Positions 1 to 10,200 of a stretch of 64,000 nt of DNA are shown piece by piece. Source of the stretch: Nereocystis luetkeana (taxonomy: Eukaryota; Sar; Phaeophyceae; Laminariales; Laminariaceae). The stretch covers positions 6,957,630 to 7,021,629 of the forward strand of contig JARUPZ010000020.1 of NCBI GenBank assembly GCA_031213475.1, given 5' to 3'. The notes under the pieces were generated by a model, which saw nothing but the letters and a program-made list of their open reading frames with translations, made no database searches and was not told the origin of the DNA. The first letter of the stretch is position 1. Every line of letters starts with the position of its first letter. The translations under genes were made by a program, and so were the position numbers.

Positions 1-232
1 GCCACGTAAATAATTTATGTAAAACCCCCCTGCTCTCAGAACTAACTCTCTGAGAACCAGGAAAGTGGGAATCATCAAGATATGACATCAATCTCTGTGA
101 GTGAGTACACACCTCTAGGTCGACCTGCATTACAGTAGTCGGGCCTGCCCCATACTGCCCCTTTTGTTATCCGATAGTCAGCTTATACCCCTATACTATC
201 AAACATGGCGTCGCCGGCAGGACACATAGGCC
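1..232 (+). repeat. Dispersed repeat R, copy 1 (cut by window edge)
   Basis: This stretch matches 1131-1344 and 16440-16670 almost base for base. Shared landmarks are CAAATAATTTATRTGAAACC, the run 'acatcaatctctgtgagtga', 'cgggcctgccccatactgcc' and 'gttatccgrtagtcagctta'. No protein is coded. It starts mid-element because the window begins there. It could be an LTR, a SINE body or the untranslated end of a larger retroelement. Confidence 0.7.
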
Positions 233-474
233 TAGATCGCGTGTGTCTGCTCTCTTTCACGAACCAAAGCTACAATAGCTTCGGCGAGTATCGTTGGTTG
301 CTCTCTCTTTTTCTTTTCTCTTTCCCTTTTTTTCCCTGATTTTTCTTTTTTGCACTCTGCTAGAATGATTCTTTTCGGAGAGTTCTCCACCGAAACAACA
401 AAAATGACTGGGATGCTCATTTTCCGCACGGGGAATTTGCTTACAACAATTCCGTCAGTGCCTCCACCGGGCCA

Positions 475-833
475 TGCCCCCCAACGAGGTGCACATGAAC
501 CGCCTCCCCCGCCTACCCCTCACTGTCTTCCAGCACCCATATCTATATTATGCTCGGGGACACCAAAGCCTCGCTCGGGACCAGCTCGAGTATGTCGACC
601 TTGGCCGCCGACCAACAGCGGCGCTCGTGACGTGCGTCCTCGTTCGCGAACAGCACGCCCTTAATACTGCCCGCGTTGCACGCCGCTATTCTGTGCTGCC
701 CGACGGGCTAAAACAACTCCCCACCTACTGCGCCGTCGGTGGTTGGGTATGGATTCACAACAACACCGCTTCTGCCATCCGACAGGGGGCCCAAGCCGGC
801 ACTGACTCGGGACAAACTTGCTTCCTACCGTAG
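475..833 (+). pseudogene. Ty3/gypsy integrase C-terminal fragment
   Basis: The frame reads like the end of an LTR-retrotransposon integrase. It has a TPNEVH-like run (here PPNEVH), then YYARGHQSLARDQLEY, VREQHAL and GGWVWIHNN, followed by AIRQGAQAGTD. The GPY/F module that normally follows is missing and the frame stops after CFLP. No LTR pair, protease or reverse transcriptase flanks it, so it is an isolated decayed scrap. The family call rests on residue pattern recognition, not on a search. A degraded unrelated ORF is the alternative. Confidence 0.45.
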
Positions 834-845
834 GATGCAGATTTT

Positions 846-938
846 AGTCCCTTTAGGGCTGCAGTCCCGTTTTGGGGACAAACTACTTAGAATTCGACTG
901 GCGTGTCCCCAAAACGGGACTACGGTTTTAAAAGGGTG
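846..938. mobile_element. MITE M2 copy
   Basis: This is a near-palindrome of about 93 bp. The left arm reads CCCTTTAGGGCTGCAGTCCC, and the right arm is its inverse, ending GGGACTACGGTTTTAAAAGG. The arms flank a short AT-richer centre. The same structure recurs at least a dozen times in the window. It has no coding capacity. Confidence 0.8.
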
Positions 939-949
939 AATCGGCTTCG

Positions 950-1344
950 CCTCGCAAGATACAGAGGTGTGGGAGTGGGTTGTGAAGCGCCATGTCTTTT
1001 CTCAGAATTTTCTGGATGGATTTTGTTCCCTCCTGATTTCTATGCATCTGCGTATACGACCCTTCTAGGTGGGCTTGTGTCATGGTATTCGTGATCCCGT
1101 TTCCCTCTATTGTCGAGAAGGCGTGTTTCTGATGAAACGTGCCACGCAAATAATTTATATGAAACCCCCCCTGCTCTCGGAACTCTCTAAGAGCCTGGAA
1201 AGTGGGAACCATCAAGATAAGACATCAATCTCTGTGAGTGAGTACACACCTCTAGGCCGACCCGCATTACAGCAGTAGTAGTAGCCGGGCCTGCCCCATA
1301 CTGCCCCTTTCGTTATCCGGTAGTCAGCTTATACCCCTATACTA
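950..1344 (+). repeat. Dispersed repeat R, copy 2
   Basis: The second copy of repeat R extends left to about 950 and ends where MITE M1 begins. It is the best match to the first 232 bases of the window (from 1131). Its left part ('cccgtttccctctattgt') matches 16400-16420. Confidence 0.7.
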
Positions 1345-1455
1345 TTACGGGGGATCATAGTTAAAAAGACCTATGGTATACATAAAAACCCATATATTTA
1401 ACCATTTTTACTATTAATAACAATATTTGGTCCTATCAACTATGGTCCCCCGTAA
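1345..1455. mobile_element. MITE M1 copy with internal TATTAATA
   Basis: The tips TTACGGGGG and CCCCCGTAA are flanked by TA on both sides (1343-1344 and 1456-1457), as expected of a Tc1/mariner-type MITE. Compared with other copies it carries an extra TTAATA at 1422-1429, which turns TA into TATTAATA. Confidence 0.85.
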
Positions 1456-1457
1456 TA

Positions 1458-2074
1458 TCAAATACACCCTTTCCCCGTACACACTATTATTATATTTCCA
1501 CTCTGCCCCTAAATCTAATGAACGCTGGTGTACTAAAAATTAATAAAAACGCTCCTTACACCCAGGGACAGAGTTGTCGTACGAAATGTTTCTCGAAAAA
1601 TCGGCGACGGCCAGTACAGCAGTGGTAATAGCTTGCTACATGCCGTCGTCGGCGTAGCTCTGGCCGCATGTTCTGTTGCTGTATGCTACCGGTATATGCT
1701 ACTAGGGGCGTACCGTGGACCCTCCAGTGCGATCACAATGTTGTTGTTACAGAATTTTTGACATTTTATTTTATTTCATTTGCTTTTTCCGACAACGTCA
1801 TTGATGTGCGCAGGCCCCGTTGTTTGTTCAGAATGAAAACGCTGACACAAATCGTCGAGTACCTACCACCGATCTCTATATATCCAGTCAATTAGCCTTC
1901 CCTGTGTACGAGTATACGCACTCAATTGTTACCACGAGTATGATTGTTATTTTCATAACATATGGTTGCTACTCGTACCGTACCTGGTATTAATTTTGTC
2001 CCCGAACGATGTATCGTACGTGTTCGAATCCAACTTGAATCGAATATCTTCCTACCTGGTGGTATACCGCAGTA
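1458..2074. other. No gene recognised
   Basis: I see no exon with coding character here. One TACCTGGTA word lies at 1981-1989. Confidence 0.5.
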
Positions 2075-2210
2075 GTACGGGGGACCGACCGTAGCAAATA
2101 TGACCAAATACTGGTAGTAAAAATGAACATAATATATACCAGTACCTGGTACCTGGTATACAGGTTTTTGTTTGTACCGTAGGTCCTATTTAATATGTCC
2201 CCCCGCAATA
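2075..2210. mobile_element. Degenerate MITE M1 with two TACCTGGTA inserts
   Basis: Both M1 ends are recognisable (TACGGGGGACC at the left, TCCCCCCGCAATA at the right). The interior is longer than in other copies because TACCTGGTA words sit at 2143-2151 and 2150-2158, within what should be a plain AATATATAGG stretch. Confidence 0.65.
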
Positions 2211-2829
2211 GTATAATGGTAGCAGTATGGTAACAGTAGTAATCCTTCTTCTATCACTCTGAAGCGACAGCTGTCCCGTTTTCCCTTCTCACGGGCTTAC
2301 ACTACATTCGGGATATACCCTATGATATATAGCACCCTATATACCCCATACAGGTCACAGGATTCTTCATCAGGATAAGTTATTTTCTTTTCGAACGTAT
2401 ATCGAAAAAAAAAAATGGCCGAAAAAAAAAGCCGAAAAAGTAAAAAGGCCCTCGAGTGAAATGAAAACTTGACCCGATGAGTAAGTACCACTCCGGGCGG
2501 AAATGTAAAGAGCGTTGGGGCATTAACATGAGGACCAAGTGTACCTTATTCTTCGGGCCAGAGGGGTAGGCCCAACCCTACCGTGCAGTGTCAAGATCAA
2601 GCACGCGGGACACTTTGTATCCCTGGACAGGTCTGCCTATTAAGTCGGTACCCGTTGGTACTCACGTGTGCTGTTTGCTTAGAGATGGAAGAAGAGCAGC
2701 TTTTATTCCTTTCGTGCGCGGGGGAGACTGGGACCAAGCTCGTGAGTCTCTGGAAAACCCCTGGTTTTTCCACCTAAGATACGCCTTCCAAGTACCTCAA
2801 ATATACGATCCCAGTGCCTGAACCCAGGT
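2211..2829. other. No gene recognised
   Basis: A 77-codon frame at 2588-2821 has no recognisable domain and no splice context. I regard it as chance. Confidence 0.4.
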
Positions 2830-3404
2830 AATCACCGGGCTTTCAAGCTCATTCAAGGCAGTATCACAACAGCAGTAGCCCACATCAGCCCGATAGGAAC
2901 GGGTCTCGACTCCGTCTATTCTTTTTTCCCTACCCTCAACTCCATCGACGCCGCGCGTGGTCTACAGCAGTAGCCCCCTATGTTGCAAGGGTCGCTCCTG
3001 TTGCTCAAGTACTAAGGATTACCCTGGGCTGGGCATAATCGTTCGAAGTTTTTACCCCCTATTATGGCTCGGTAGGCAGCACCTTCACACTTGACGTCGT
3101 TGGTAGGGCACGCGTGAGTTCGAATCTCACCTCGAACTTTATCTTTTATTGTAGAAATGCTTGCGCGTGTGCCCCTAACTTTTTTTTTAAATATCTCCCT
3201 GGTTCCCCAGGTAATGAACCGAGGCGGATAGGGCAGCAGCGACCGACCGTACACGGTACCGACGTCCCAAAGATCCCACCGTTCAGAGGGGAGAAGAGTG
3301 CCACAAGGATTGCCCAGGGCTGGGTATGAATCGATCGATATTTTACCCCTGTACTGTAGCTTAGTAGGTAACACCTTCATACCAACGACGTACGACACAT
3401 AAAC
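2830..3404 (+). repeat. Dispersed repeat R, right part, with tRNA-like boxes
   Basis: The segment aligns with 16655-16917 through landmarks such as 'tatctccctg(g)tttcccc', 'gttcaga', 'gccctgggctgggta' and 'taggtaacacctt'. At 3061-3138 it carries an A-box-like TGGCTCGGTAGG and a B-box-like GAGTTCGAATC at suitable spacing. This suggests a tRNA-derived internal pol III promoter. A second A-box-like word (AGCTTAGTAGG) lies near 3358. It is probably a SINE or SINE-like element. Confidence 0.55.
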
Positions 3405-3466
3405 CACTATCCACGCCTGGGCCGTACGACCACGGCCACGCATGAGTTCGAGTACCCTCCCCCTGT
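3405..3466 (-). repeat. Repeat P copy (C-tailed family), partial
   Basis: On the minus strand it reads G-rich start, ACTCATGCGTGGCCGTGGTC, matching the core of copies near 5370, 11465, 15175 and 36240. It abuts the LINE relic. Confidence 0.5.
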
Positions 3467-4964
3467 TTGCGAATGACTTCGTGGGGATATCAGAAACATT
3501 CGGAGGGTTGCAGAAACAAATAGAGGAGGCGCTAGAATACACTGGGAAAATGGAGGGTGACGGCGAACGTCAAGAAGTGCGCAGTAGTAGTAAGTAACGA
3601 AGATAAGGTGCATGGACCCGGTAAGCTTCAGTTGGAAGTGGGGAAAAGATGAATTGCCGATCGTAGACCAGAATACGCACCTTGCCGTATGATAGAGATA
3701 TCTAAAGACTGCTCTTGGGATGCGCACATAGCAAAAGTAATAGGAAAGGGTGAAACACACGTAGGCAAGATGGATGCGATCCTAACAGACTCGCATCTCG
3801 ACACTATTACGGGGGACTATTATAGTAAATAAGACCTATGGCACGCACAAAAACCTCTATATTTACTACCTATTTTTACTAACACTGTTTGGTCCTATTT
3901 ACTATGGTCCCCCGTAATAGGATCAAGAGATGTATCCCGTTAAGCGTGATCGTGCCAAAGCTAGAATATGCAGGATACTTCTGGGAAGGGAACGCGAAGT
4001 TCGTAAAACAGTTGGAAGCTGTACAGACGGCAGCAGCTAAAAAAACGCCAAGACGCTCAAGTAAGACTACAGAGTAGTATCAGAGTATTAAGAGCAGAAC
4101 TGGGGATGCGCCCACTCAACACAAATAGAGACAAGATAAAGTTGAAAGGGCAATATAAAGTAAATAACATGCCAAAGAAGAGGCTGCCATCCATAGTTGA
4201 TAGAGCTGTATGGGAGAAAATAACAGAGGGGCGAGCTAGAGTAAGTTGGGATAGCGTAGTCGAGAAAGTATGGAAGGTTATAGGAGGAAACCAAGAGGAG
4301 ATGATGTCCGCAGAGAAGTGTGGGAGGTAAAAGACAGAAGTAGAAGAAATGATAGAAAGAAGGGATACAGGCTAGCGCTTAGAACCAAGGTGAAATCGGA
4401 GGAACACTTAGAGATATACGGGGGATTACGCGAAGGGATAGGAATTAAGATGTATTTGCACGGCCCAGTGGACTTCGCGAAAACGCTGAAACTGCGATTT
4501 CGTGTAGGTGACCTGGACCTGCCCGAAAGAAGAAAGAGGTATACCATTAGCCGGGAGGAGGAAATAGATGAACAGATGTGCCCGTGTGGCAAAGCAACAG
4601 AGAGTAGAATTCACATAGTCTGTAGTAGGAGGATGTAAAAATTGTGCAAGGAGGAACGAGTTGTATCAGAAGAGTAGCTGAGAGAAATAGACGAATGTGA
4701 CATGGAGGAGGAGTTTGATACACTAAATAGCAGCGAGAAAACGGTCGCTATCCTAGGAGATAGATCGTGGCCACAGGCGGCGAAACAGGAAGGGGATAAG
4801 ATTAGCAAAACGTGTAATACATGGAAACAACGTAATGAGCGCCCAATTGTTGAAGGTGTCTCTATTAGGAGTAGGAACGGTGCTCCGTCTCGAACGGGAT
4901 GCTTGGTCAATGACCAAATGACTAACGCAAGCAACAAATGAGTACGCCCCCCCCCCCCCCCCCT
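3467..4964 (+). pseudogene. Non-LTR (LINE) retrotransposon, dead 3' part
   Basis: Frame fragments joined in order form the end of a LINE ORF2. They are an RT palm remnant LFANDF near 3467 (family motif [FY]xDD), then LEYAGYFWEGNAKFVKQLE near 3960, then VWEKITEGRARVSWDSVVEK (4200-4270). Next come YGGLREGIGIKMYLHGPVDF and LPERRKRYT, then a zinc-knuckle-like CPCGK...H...C near 4580-4620. The tail is the frame 4702-4941, ending MTNASNK. The first catalytic Asp is Asn, several frameshifts and stops interrupt it, and a MITE sits inside it, so it cannot be active. After its stop codon at 4939-4941 there are only five bases (GTACG) and then 18 C (4947-4964), apparently its own 3' tail. The 5' part is missing. 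Confidence 0.85.
3807..3917. mobile_element. MITE M1 inserted in the LINE
   Basis: A complete 111-bp M1 copy lies between TA dinucleotides 3805-3806 and 3918-3919. If the element and one TA are ignored, the flanking LINE frame reads straight through (Leu-Asp-Thr-Arg-Ile-Lys). This shows both the exact element ends and the 2-bp TA target duplication. Confidence 0.92.
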
Positions 4965-5237
4965 ACAATCTTCAAGCTTCCCAACAGCACTCGACTCGGC
5001 CTTTTTGTCTGCTCGTTCTCGAGCACAGGCTGCTCTCGCCACGTACACGACGCGATCGAACTGTCTTTGGGACTAGAGCGGCGTGCAGGCACAGCTTGTG
5101 GTGTGAAGCATCTCTTGAGTGAACGAAGGGGGCTGTGTCACCCCACACGTCCATTTTTAATTTTTATTTCCTCTATGGCGACGAAACTAGGATCCAGCGC
5201 TAACTCCCTTGTGCTTGGGTCTCTTCCGTTGGCCTCG
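4965..5237. other. No gene recognised
   Basis: I see nothing interpretable between the LINE poly(C) tail and the next repeat. Confidence 0.4.
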
Positions 5238-5400
5238 TTGACCCCTCCCCCCCCCCCCCTCCCTGGTGCAAGCAATGTCTGCCTGGTCGGCGGAAACCAG
5301 ACGTGTTCCGTCCCGGCATCGTAGGGAGGCGAGTGTCTGTGGTCGTAAGACTACGGGTATGCATGATAATGAGTGCACCCTACCCCCCTCCCCCTTTTAT
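5238..5400 (+). repeat. Repeat P copy
   Basis: The copy runs through GACGTGTTCCGTCCCGGCAT and GGTATGCATGATAATGAGTG to a C-rich end. The same body is found inverted at 15142-15285. The end AATGAGTGCACCC resembles the LINE end AATGAGTACGCCC. Confidence 0.6.
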
Positions 5401-5688
5401 ATGGGTATTGTGAGCTTGTCGTCGAAGTCCGCCGCGCCCATGATCTACCGCGTACACCAGGAGCAAATAGTCGACGGCGGTGAGGGGACGTGAAGTGGCA
5501 TCGATTTAATATCCGTGGTGCAACTGTTTCGGTGTTTGTTAGCCCTTGCGTGTGGACTACTTGTGCGTGGGTTTTTTTTCGCTTCGACTTTCATAGCACT
5601 TGAGTGCGTCGTTTTGACTACTTTTTTTGTTTGTGCTCTCCTGCGCGCCCCCCGTAAAACCTTTCGGACACCTCGGACAGATCATCGA

Positions 5689-5950
5689 CCGTATCACACC
5701 AGGGTGATAATATAACACACCCCCTCGGACGATTTTCAAAGCTGGGTTTCTCTCGGCGACGGGGAGGGCGTATCGAATACGACGAGCGATGCGTCTAGGC
5801 AACCTTCTCGACGATTTTGTTTTTCAACAAAGCCACAATTTTCGTTTGTGTGTGCCCCTCCCATGTTTTGGAGGAAACCGGGTCTGAAATTCATCCCCGA
5901 GGGGGGTCGGGGTGGGTGTGTTATCTTATCACCCAGTGTGATACGGTAGA
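5689..5950. mobile_element. MITE M3 copy
   Basis: A roughly 260-bp element has inverted ends: CCGTATCACACCAGGGTGAT at the left and the inverse ATCACCCAGTGTGATACGG at the right. Internal landmarks shared with other copies are CCCCCTCGGACGATTTT, GAGCGATGCGTCTA and TTTGGAGGAAACCGG. Confidence 0.8.
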
Positions 5951-6889
5951 CCTTTCAGGACAGACACAACTAGCTCATTTTGCCGAGTGAGAGCCGCAAA
6001 CAAGCTGCATTATCCAACTGTAGGAGAGGTTTCCTTCGCTGGATCTGGAAGCATACAGATATATCCTGCACAACAAGTCACAACGGCAGGCTAGCATCTA
6101 CAGTAGATGATCTAGATCGTGATCTATCTGTAGATCATCTATCTGTCCAACCTGTAAACCTTTCAGGCAAACCACCCAACACGCGTGCTACAATAGGGGG
6201 AGCACTTTTTTTTCTGACTGACGGGGGGCACCTGAACCCAAAATTGTCGGGATAATGCCATTCCTTTTTTTTGCGATGTTAGTATGTTTCGTATATTCAT
6301 TTTCCCTTGGGACACGGGTTTTTTCATCGGGGGTTGTACCTATCATGTTTTAAAAAAAAAGAAAAGTTTCTACTCACTATTAGTATAGAGCAAGAAGCCC
6401 AGAAAAAAATCGTGTGCACCTCGATCCTTAGCATGCGTCTACTTCGAATCAGATTGGGACACTATTTTTTGGGAAAGGGTCTACGTTTCCCGCACGCATC
6501 AACCTCAGTGCCGTACAGTATAATGCGCAAGATTAACATATCCCCACAGACGAATTTCGAGGACGAGTTTTATCCAAAACTTGAGGGGGGTCTTACTCGT
6601 GCACACAACGAAAAAACATGGTGGCTTTGGAATCTCTTGCTCAAATGCCCGGCGTCGTTCGTGGCACTTTTCCTCAAAATGTATATGTATTCGTCGAAAA
6701 ACTAAAAACATCTTCGAAATTCGCCCGAGAGGGTGTCTTTGTTGTCATCATGCTGACTATCAATTTTCCGTAGTAGACGCACCCCGAACGGCCGCCGGCG
6801 TTTGCACCTTCCGAATACTGCCGAGAGAAACAGCAGCTTCGATATTCGTTCGTGCCCGAGGGGGGGTGGTGCGTTCGTCATCACGCGTG
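5951..6889. other. No gene recognised
   Basis: There are several chance frames of 60-132 codons. None has a recognisable domain or splice context. Confidence 0.4.
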
Positions 6890-7185
6890 CTGCCGTATCA
6901 CACAGGGTGATAAAAGATAGAACACCCCCTCTCGGACGTTTTTTTCACGTTGATTTGCTTCTCAACAATGGGGAGCGCGCAAACAAAGAGAGGCCGAGCG
7001 ATGTTATTGTTGTCTATGGAAATTCAAATCTGGAGAGGAGATCTTTGCTTCTTCTTCTCAACGCCGACATTTTCGTTGTAGGTGTGTGCACCCTCTCCCC
7101 CCTAGTTTCGGAGGAAATCGTGCCGGAAAGATCATCCCAAGGGGGGGGGGTGTTATATTATCACCCTGTGTGTTCTGCGGTAACA
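6890..7185. mobile_element. MITE M3 copy
   Basis: The M3 ends (GCCGTATCACACAGGGTGAT; ATTATCACCCTGTGTGTTCT) and the internal GGAGGAAATCGTGCCGGAAA are present. It lies immediately downstream of the EF-hand gene. Confidence 0.75.
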
Positions 7186-7192
7186 TCGTCAT

Positions 7193-7294
7193 TCATTCAG
7201 ATGGACCCAAGCTTTGGAACAAAGCCTGCAACCACAGCTTTTTTATAGCGATGATTTCCAGGAAATAAACGCTGCCGCGCCGAGGGCGCCTCGG
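7193..7294 (-). CDS. Candidate terminal exon of the EF-hand gene
   Basis: The acceptor gctctcag|CCG opens a phase-0 frame of 33 codons (start PRRPRRGSVYFLEII, end LGPSE) followed by TGA. The phase fits the preceding exon, whose donor is a weak AAG|gttggt. The sequence does not resemble the usual calcineurin B or CHP C-terminus. The real last exon may lie elsewhere. Confidence 0.3.
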   Translation of the reverse strand, partial: PRRPRRGSVYFLEIIAIKKLWLQALFQSLGPSE

Positions 7295-10200
7295 CTGAGA
7301 GCACACTCGAGAGCGGGGTGGTGTGGATCAACAGGTTGGTGAGGGGCCTCTCTGCCGGAGCGGGAGGAGGCCTCGTCCAATCCAATACCCACACGAAATG
7401 ATCAGCGACAGAGGACGAAAAAGTGTGTGAAAAACAGCGCACGAATGCACCAGATGTATGCCTGATATCTGTGCGATTTTGGAGCCGAAACCCAGACGAA
7501 AACGAGACGCATCGATTCGAGTCAAGTCTATTCCAACGGAGAAACGAGAAATAATAAAAAAAAGAAGAGAAACCTATACCATAGTAATGTGACCACCAAC
7601 CACCGACCACCAACCTTGATGTAGTCCGCGAGGGAGAGCGACTTGCTCCCGGGCGTCGACACGCCTTCCTCGATCACCCGTGCAGCGACCGCATCCTGAG
7701 ATAAACGCGGCCGCCGAAACCAAGACGGCGGGGGAGGGGGGGGGGGGGGGGGGGGGGGGGGGCGTACTCATTGGTTGCTTGCCTTCGTCATTTGACCATT
7801 GACCACGTATCCCTTTCGAGACGGAGCACGGAGCGGGGGCGGGAGTGATAGGAAGTATAGGAGAGGGTGGTTAGCGTGTTATGTAGAACTACTATTGCAT
7901 CCAAACCCGACGGTTTTTATCGGGGGTATGTATCAGACACAGGTGCATGCTGCAATGGGGGATAGGGGATGCACGTACCGCACCGATACGTTCTGAGGTT
8001 GTGACACTCGCTTGAGGCGTTCTGTACATACCCCACTCTAAGTCCTGACCTCGAGAAAAAAAATGAATGAAAGTGCAGCCCGATCGACACAGGGGCTGCA
8101 CTTCTTGCCTTTTGAGACGATATTTTCTGACCGGTTGAGCTTCCTCTTAAGCGAGCAGCCACCGCCTAGTTTGACACTTTCACTACAGTGCTTCATTTCT
8201 CGTGAAGACTGCAGTTGCGCATAGAAATATCAACATTCGGTCGGGTCGCGCGAACACGCTATCTTCGGGGTCATGTTTCGGTGAGATATTGAGCTCTTCA
8301 TGCCAGGAGCTCAGAAAATACGGCACCCCCCCTATAAGGCACCACCCCTATAAGGCGCCACCCTTATAAGGCACCATCCGTATAAGGCACCACCCTTACA
8401 AGGCACCACCCCTACAAGGCACCATCCGTATAAGGCACCATCCGTATAAGGCACCACCCCTATAGGGCACCACCCCTATAAGGCACCACCCCTATGAGGC
8501 ACCATCCCTATAAGGCGCCACCCCTATAAGGTACAACCCCTATAAGGCCCTACCCCTACAAGGCACCACCCCTACCGTGGTGTTGCTCGACGAACAACGC
8601 CATGGCCTAGGTTATATACACATCGAACGAAAACAGGTGCCGGTGGAGATAACCAAGCGGGGAGGGGCTCGTGCACCACAAAACCACGAGCGTTTTGTGG
8701 GGATACGTAGCTTAGTAGCCGGAGGTAGCAGCATATGGTTGGGCAGTACCAGACAGGCCCGACTACTGCTGGGCAGGTTCACTGTCGTTACACTTCATCC
8801 CTCATGAGTGCTGGTATCAGAGTAGCGTTTTCTTGCCTCTCCAGATACTTCTGAGATAATAAATAATAACGCCTCCACAACAATGCAGGGGAGACAGGGA
8901 GACCATGGCGCGTTTCGCCGGAAGGAGAGTGCGTGTGTGAAACGGTTGCCGTGACCGCGACGGTTCTCACGGAATTCCCTCGAATATCTCTGCGCTGATT
9001 GAGGCTGTGAGCTGACGGGCTCTAAGGCTACATATTTCCTCAAAGTCGGTTTTGGTTGACGTGCTATGCCTCATAAAAATTAGGTGCTGCCCCTCTAAGG
9101 CAAGGACGCGTCTTACGAGTAGGGTCGTGGGTTGGTTGACTATAAGTCGCCGATGACGACGATGATGATAGTGATGACGATGATGAGGATGGTTATGAGG
9201 ACAATGATAAAAATGATGATGACGATGGCGACGATGATGATAGTGAAGATGATGATGATGATGAAGATGATGATGATGATGATGATAATGATGATGACGA
9301 TGATGATGACGACGTCCTCCACATTATGACCTCTTTTCCCTGAAATCTAGCCCCCGTGAGGCCCTAAACAGTCGGAACGAAAACACCTCGACGGAAGAAA
9401 ACAAAACAAGTACAAATTGTTGTGTGTACCGCTGTACCAGTACGCAAAGGAACGCGGTACTAACGAGCTGCATTATACCATCCCTTATCACTTGTAAACC
9501 AAATGATACCAGGAACATATCCACGGCAAAATACGTGCACCCGAAATATGTCACCGAGTACAGTCAGTTGCGTGCCCGGCAGTACGCGGAGCGCTGCGTT
9601 TTTTCCAGCGACTGGCGCGTTTTTGGCGAGAGTCATATGTGCTACCACTACGAGCGAACGTGGTGATCAGAACCAAGTATTGTATGGAAACATAAGGGGG
9701 ATGCCTGCTTTTTTTTTGTTCGTCCGCCGTGGGTTCTGATTGCTGTGCCCCCCCCCCCCGTGACAGCGAAGACTTGAGGTCAGTTAGTTGGCTTGATTAG
9801 CCACCCCACTACCTTGTACCGTATCATAAAACTTAAGATCACTCACTCCTCCCCGGACGAATTTCCAAGTTGTTTATCTCGGCAAGGGGGATAAGTCCAA
9901 ACGCCGAGAGCGATGCGTCTATGGCAGCATCTCAACAAGATATTTTCCATAAACAACTATTTTTTTTCGTGCGCACCCCCCCTCCCTCCCCCCTGGGTTG
10001 GGGAGACTCGTGTCTCTGAGATTCATCCCAGGGGGTTGTGATACCTTATCACTTGGTGTGATATACGGTAATAACTACCATCCTGACCGATACTATAACC
10101 TCCGTTTGATTTTCGCAATAGAGTCCAAGCGTGGGTTATATCCCGGGCCAGACCGGTACCCGTGAAATCCAGCCGAGGCGTGTCTTATTCACAGCCATAG

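Noticed and set aside
1..1344. LTR pair around the gypsy integrase scrap
   Set aside because: The two R copies do flank it directly, but R also occurs alone at 2830 and 16365, has tRNA-like boxes, and no other retrotransposon part lies between.
3012..3542. 176-codon minus-strand frame
   Set aside because: Lies across repeat R and repeat P in antisense, with no domain.
9132..9329. Met-rich and Ile-rich open frames on both strands
   Set aside because: Translation of a GAT microsatellite.
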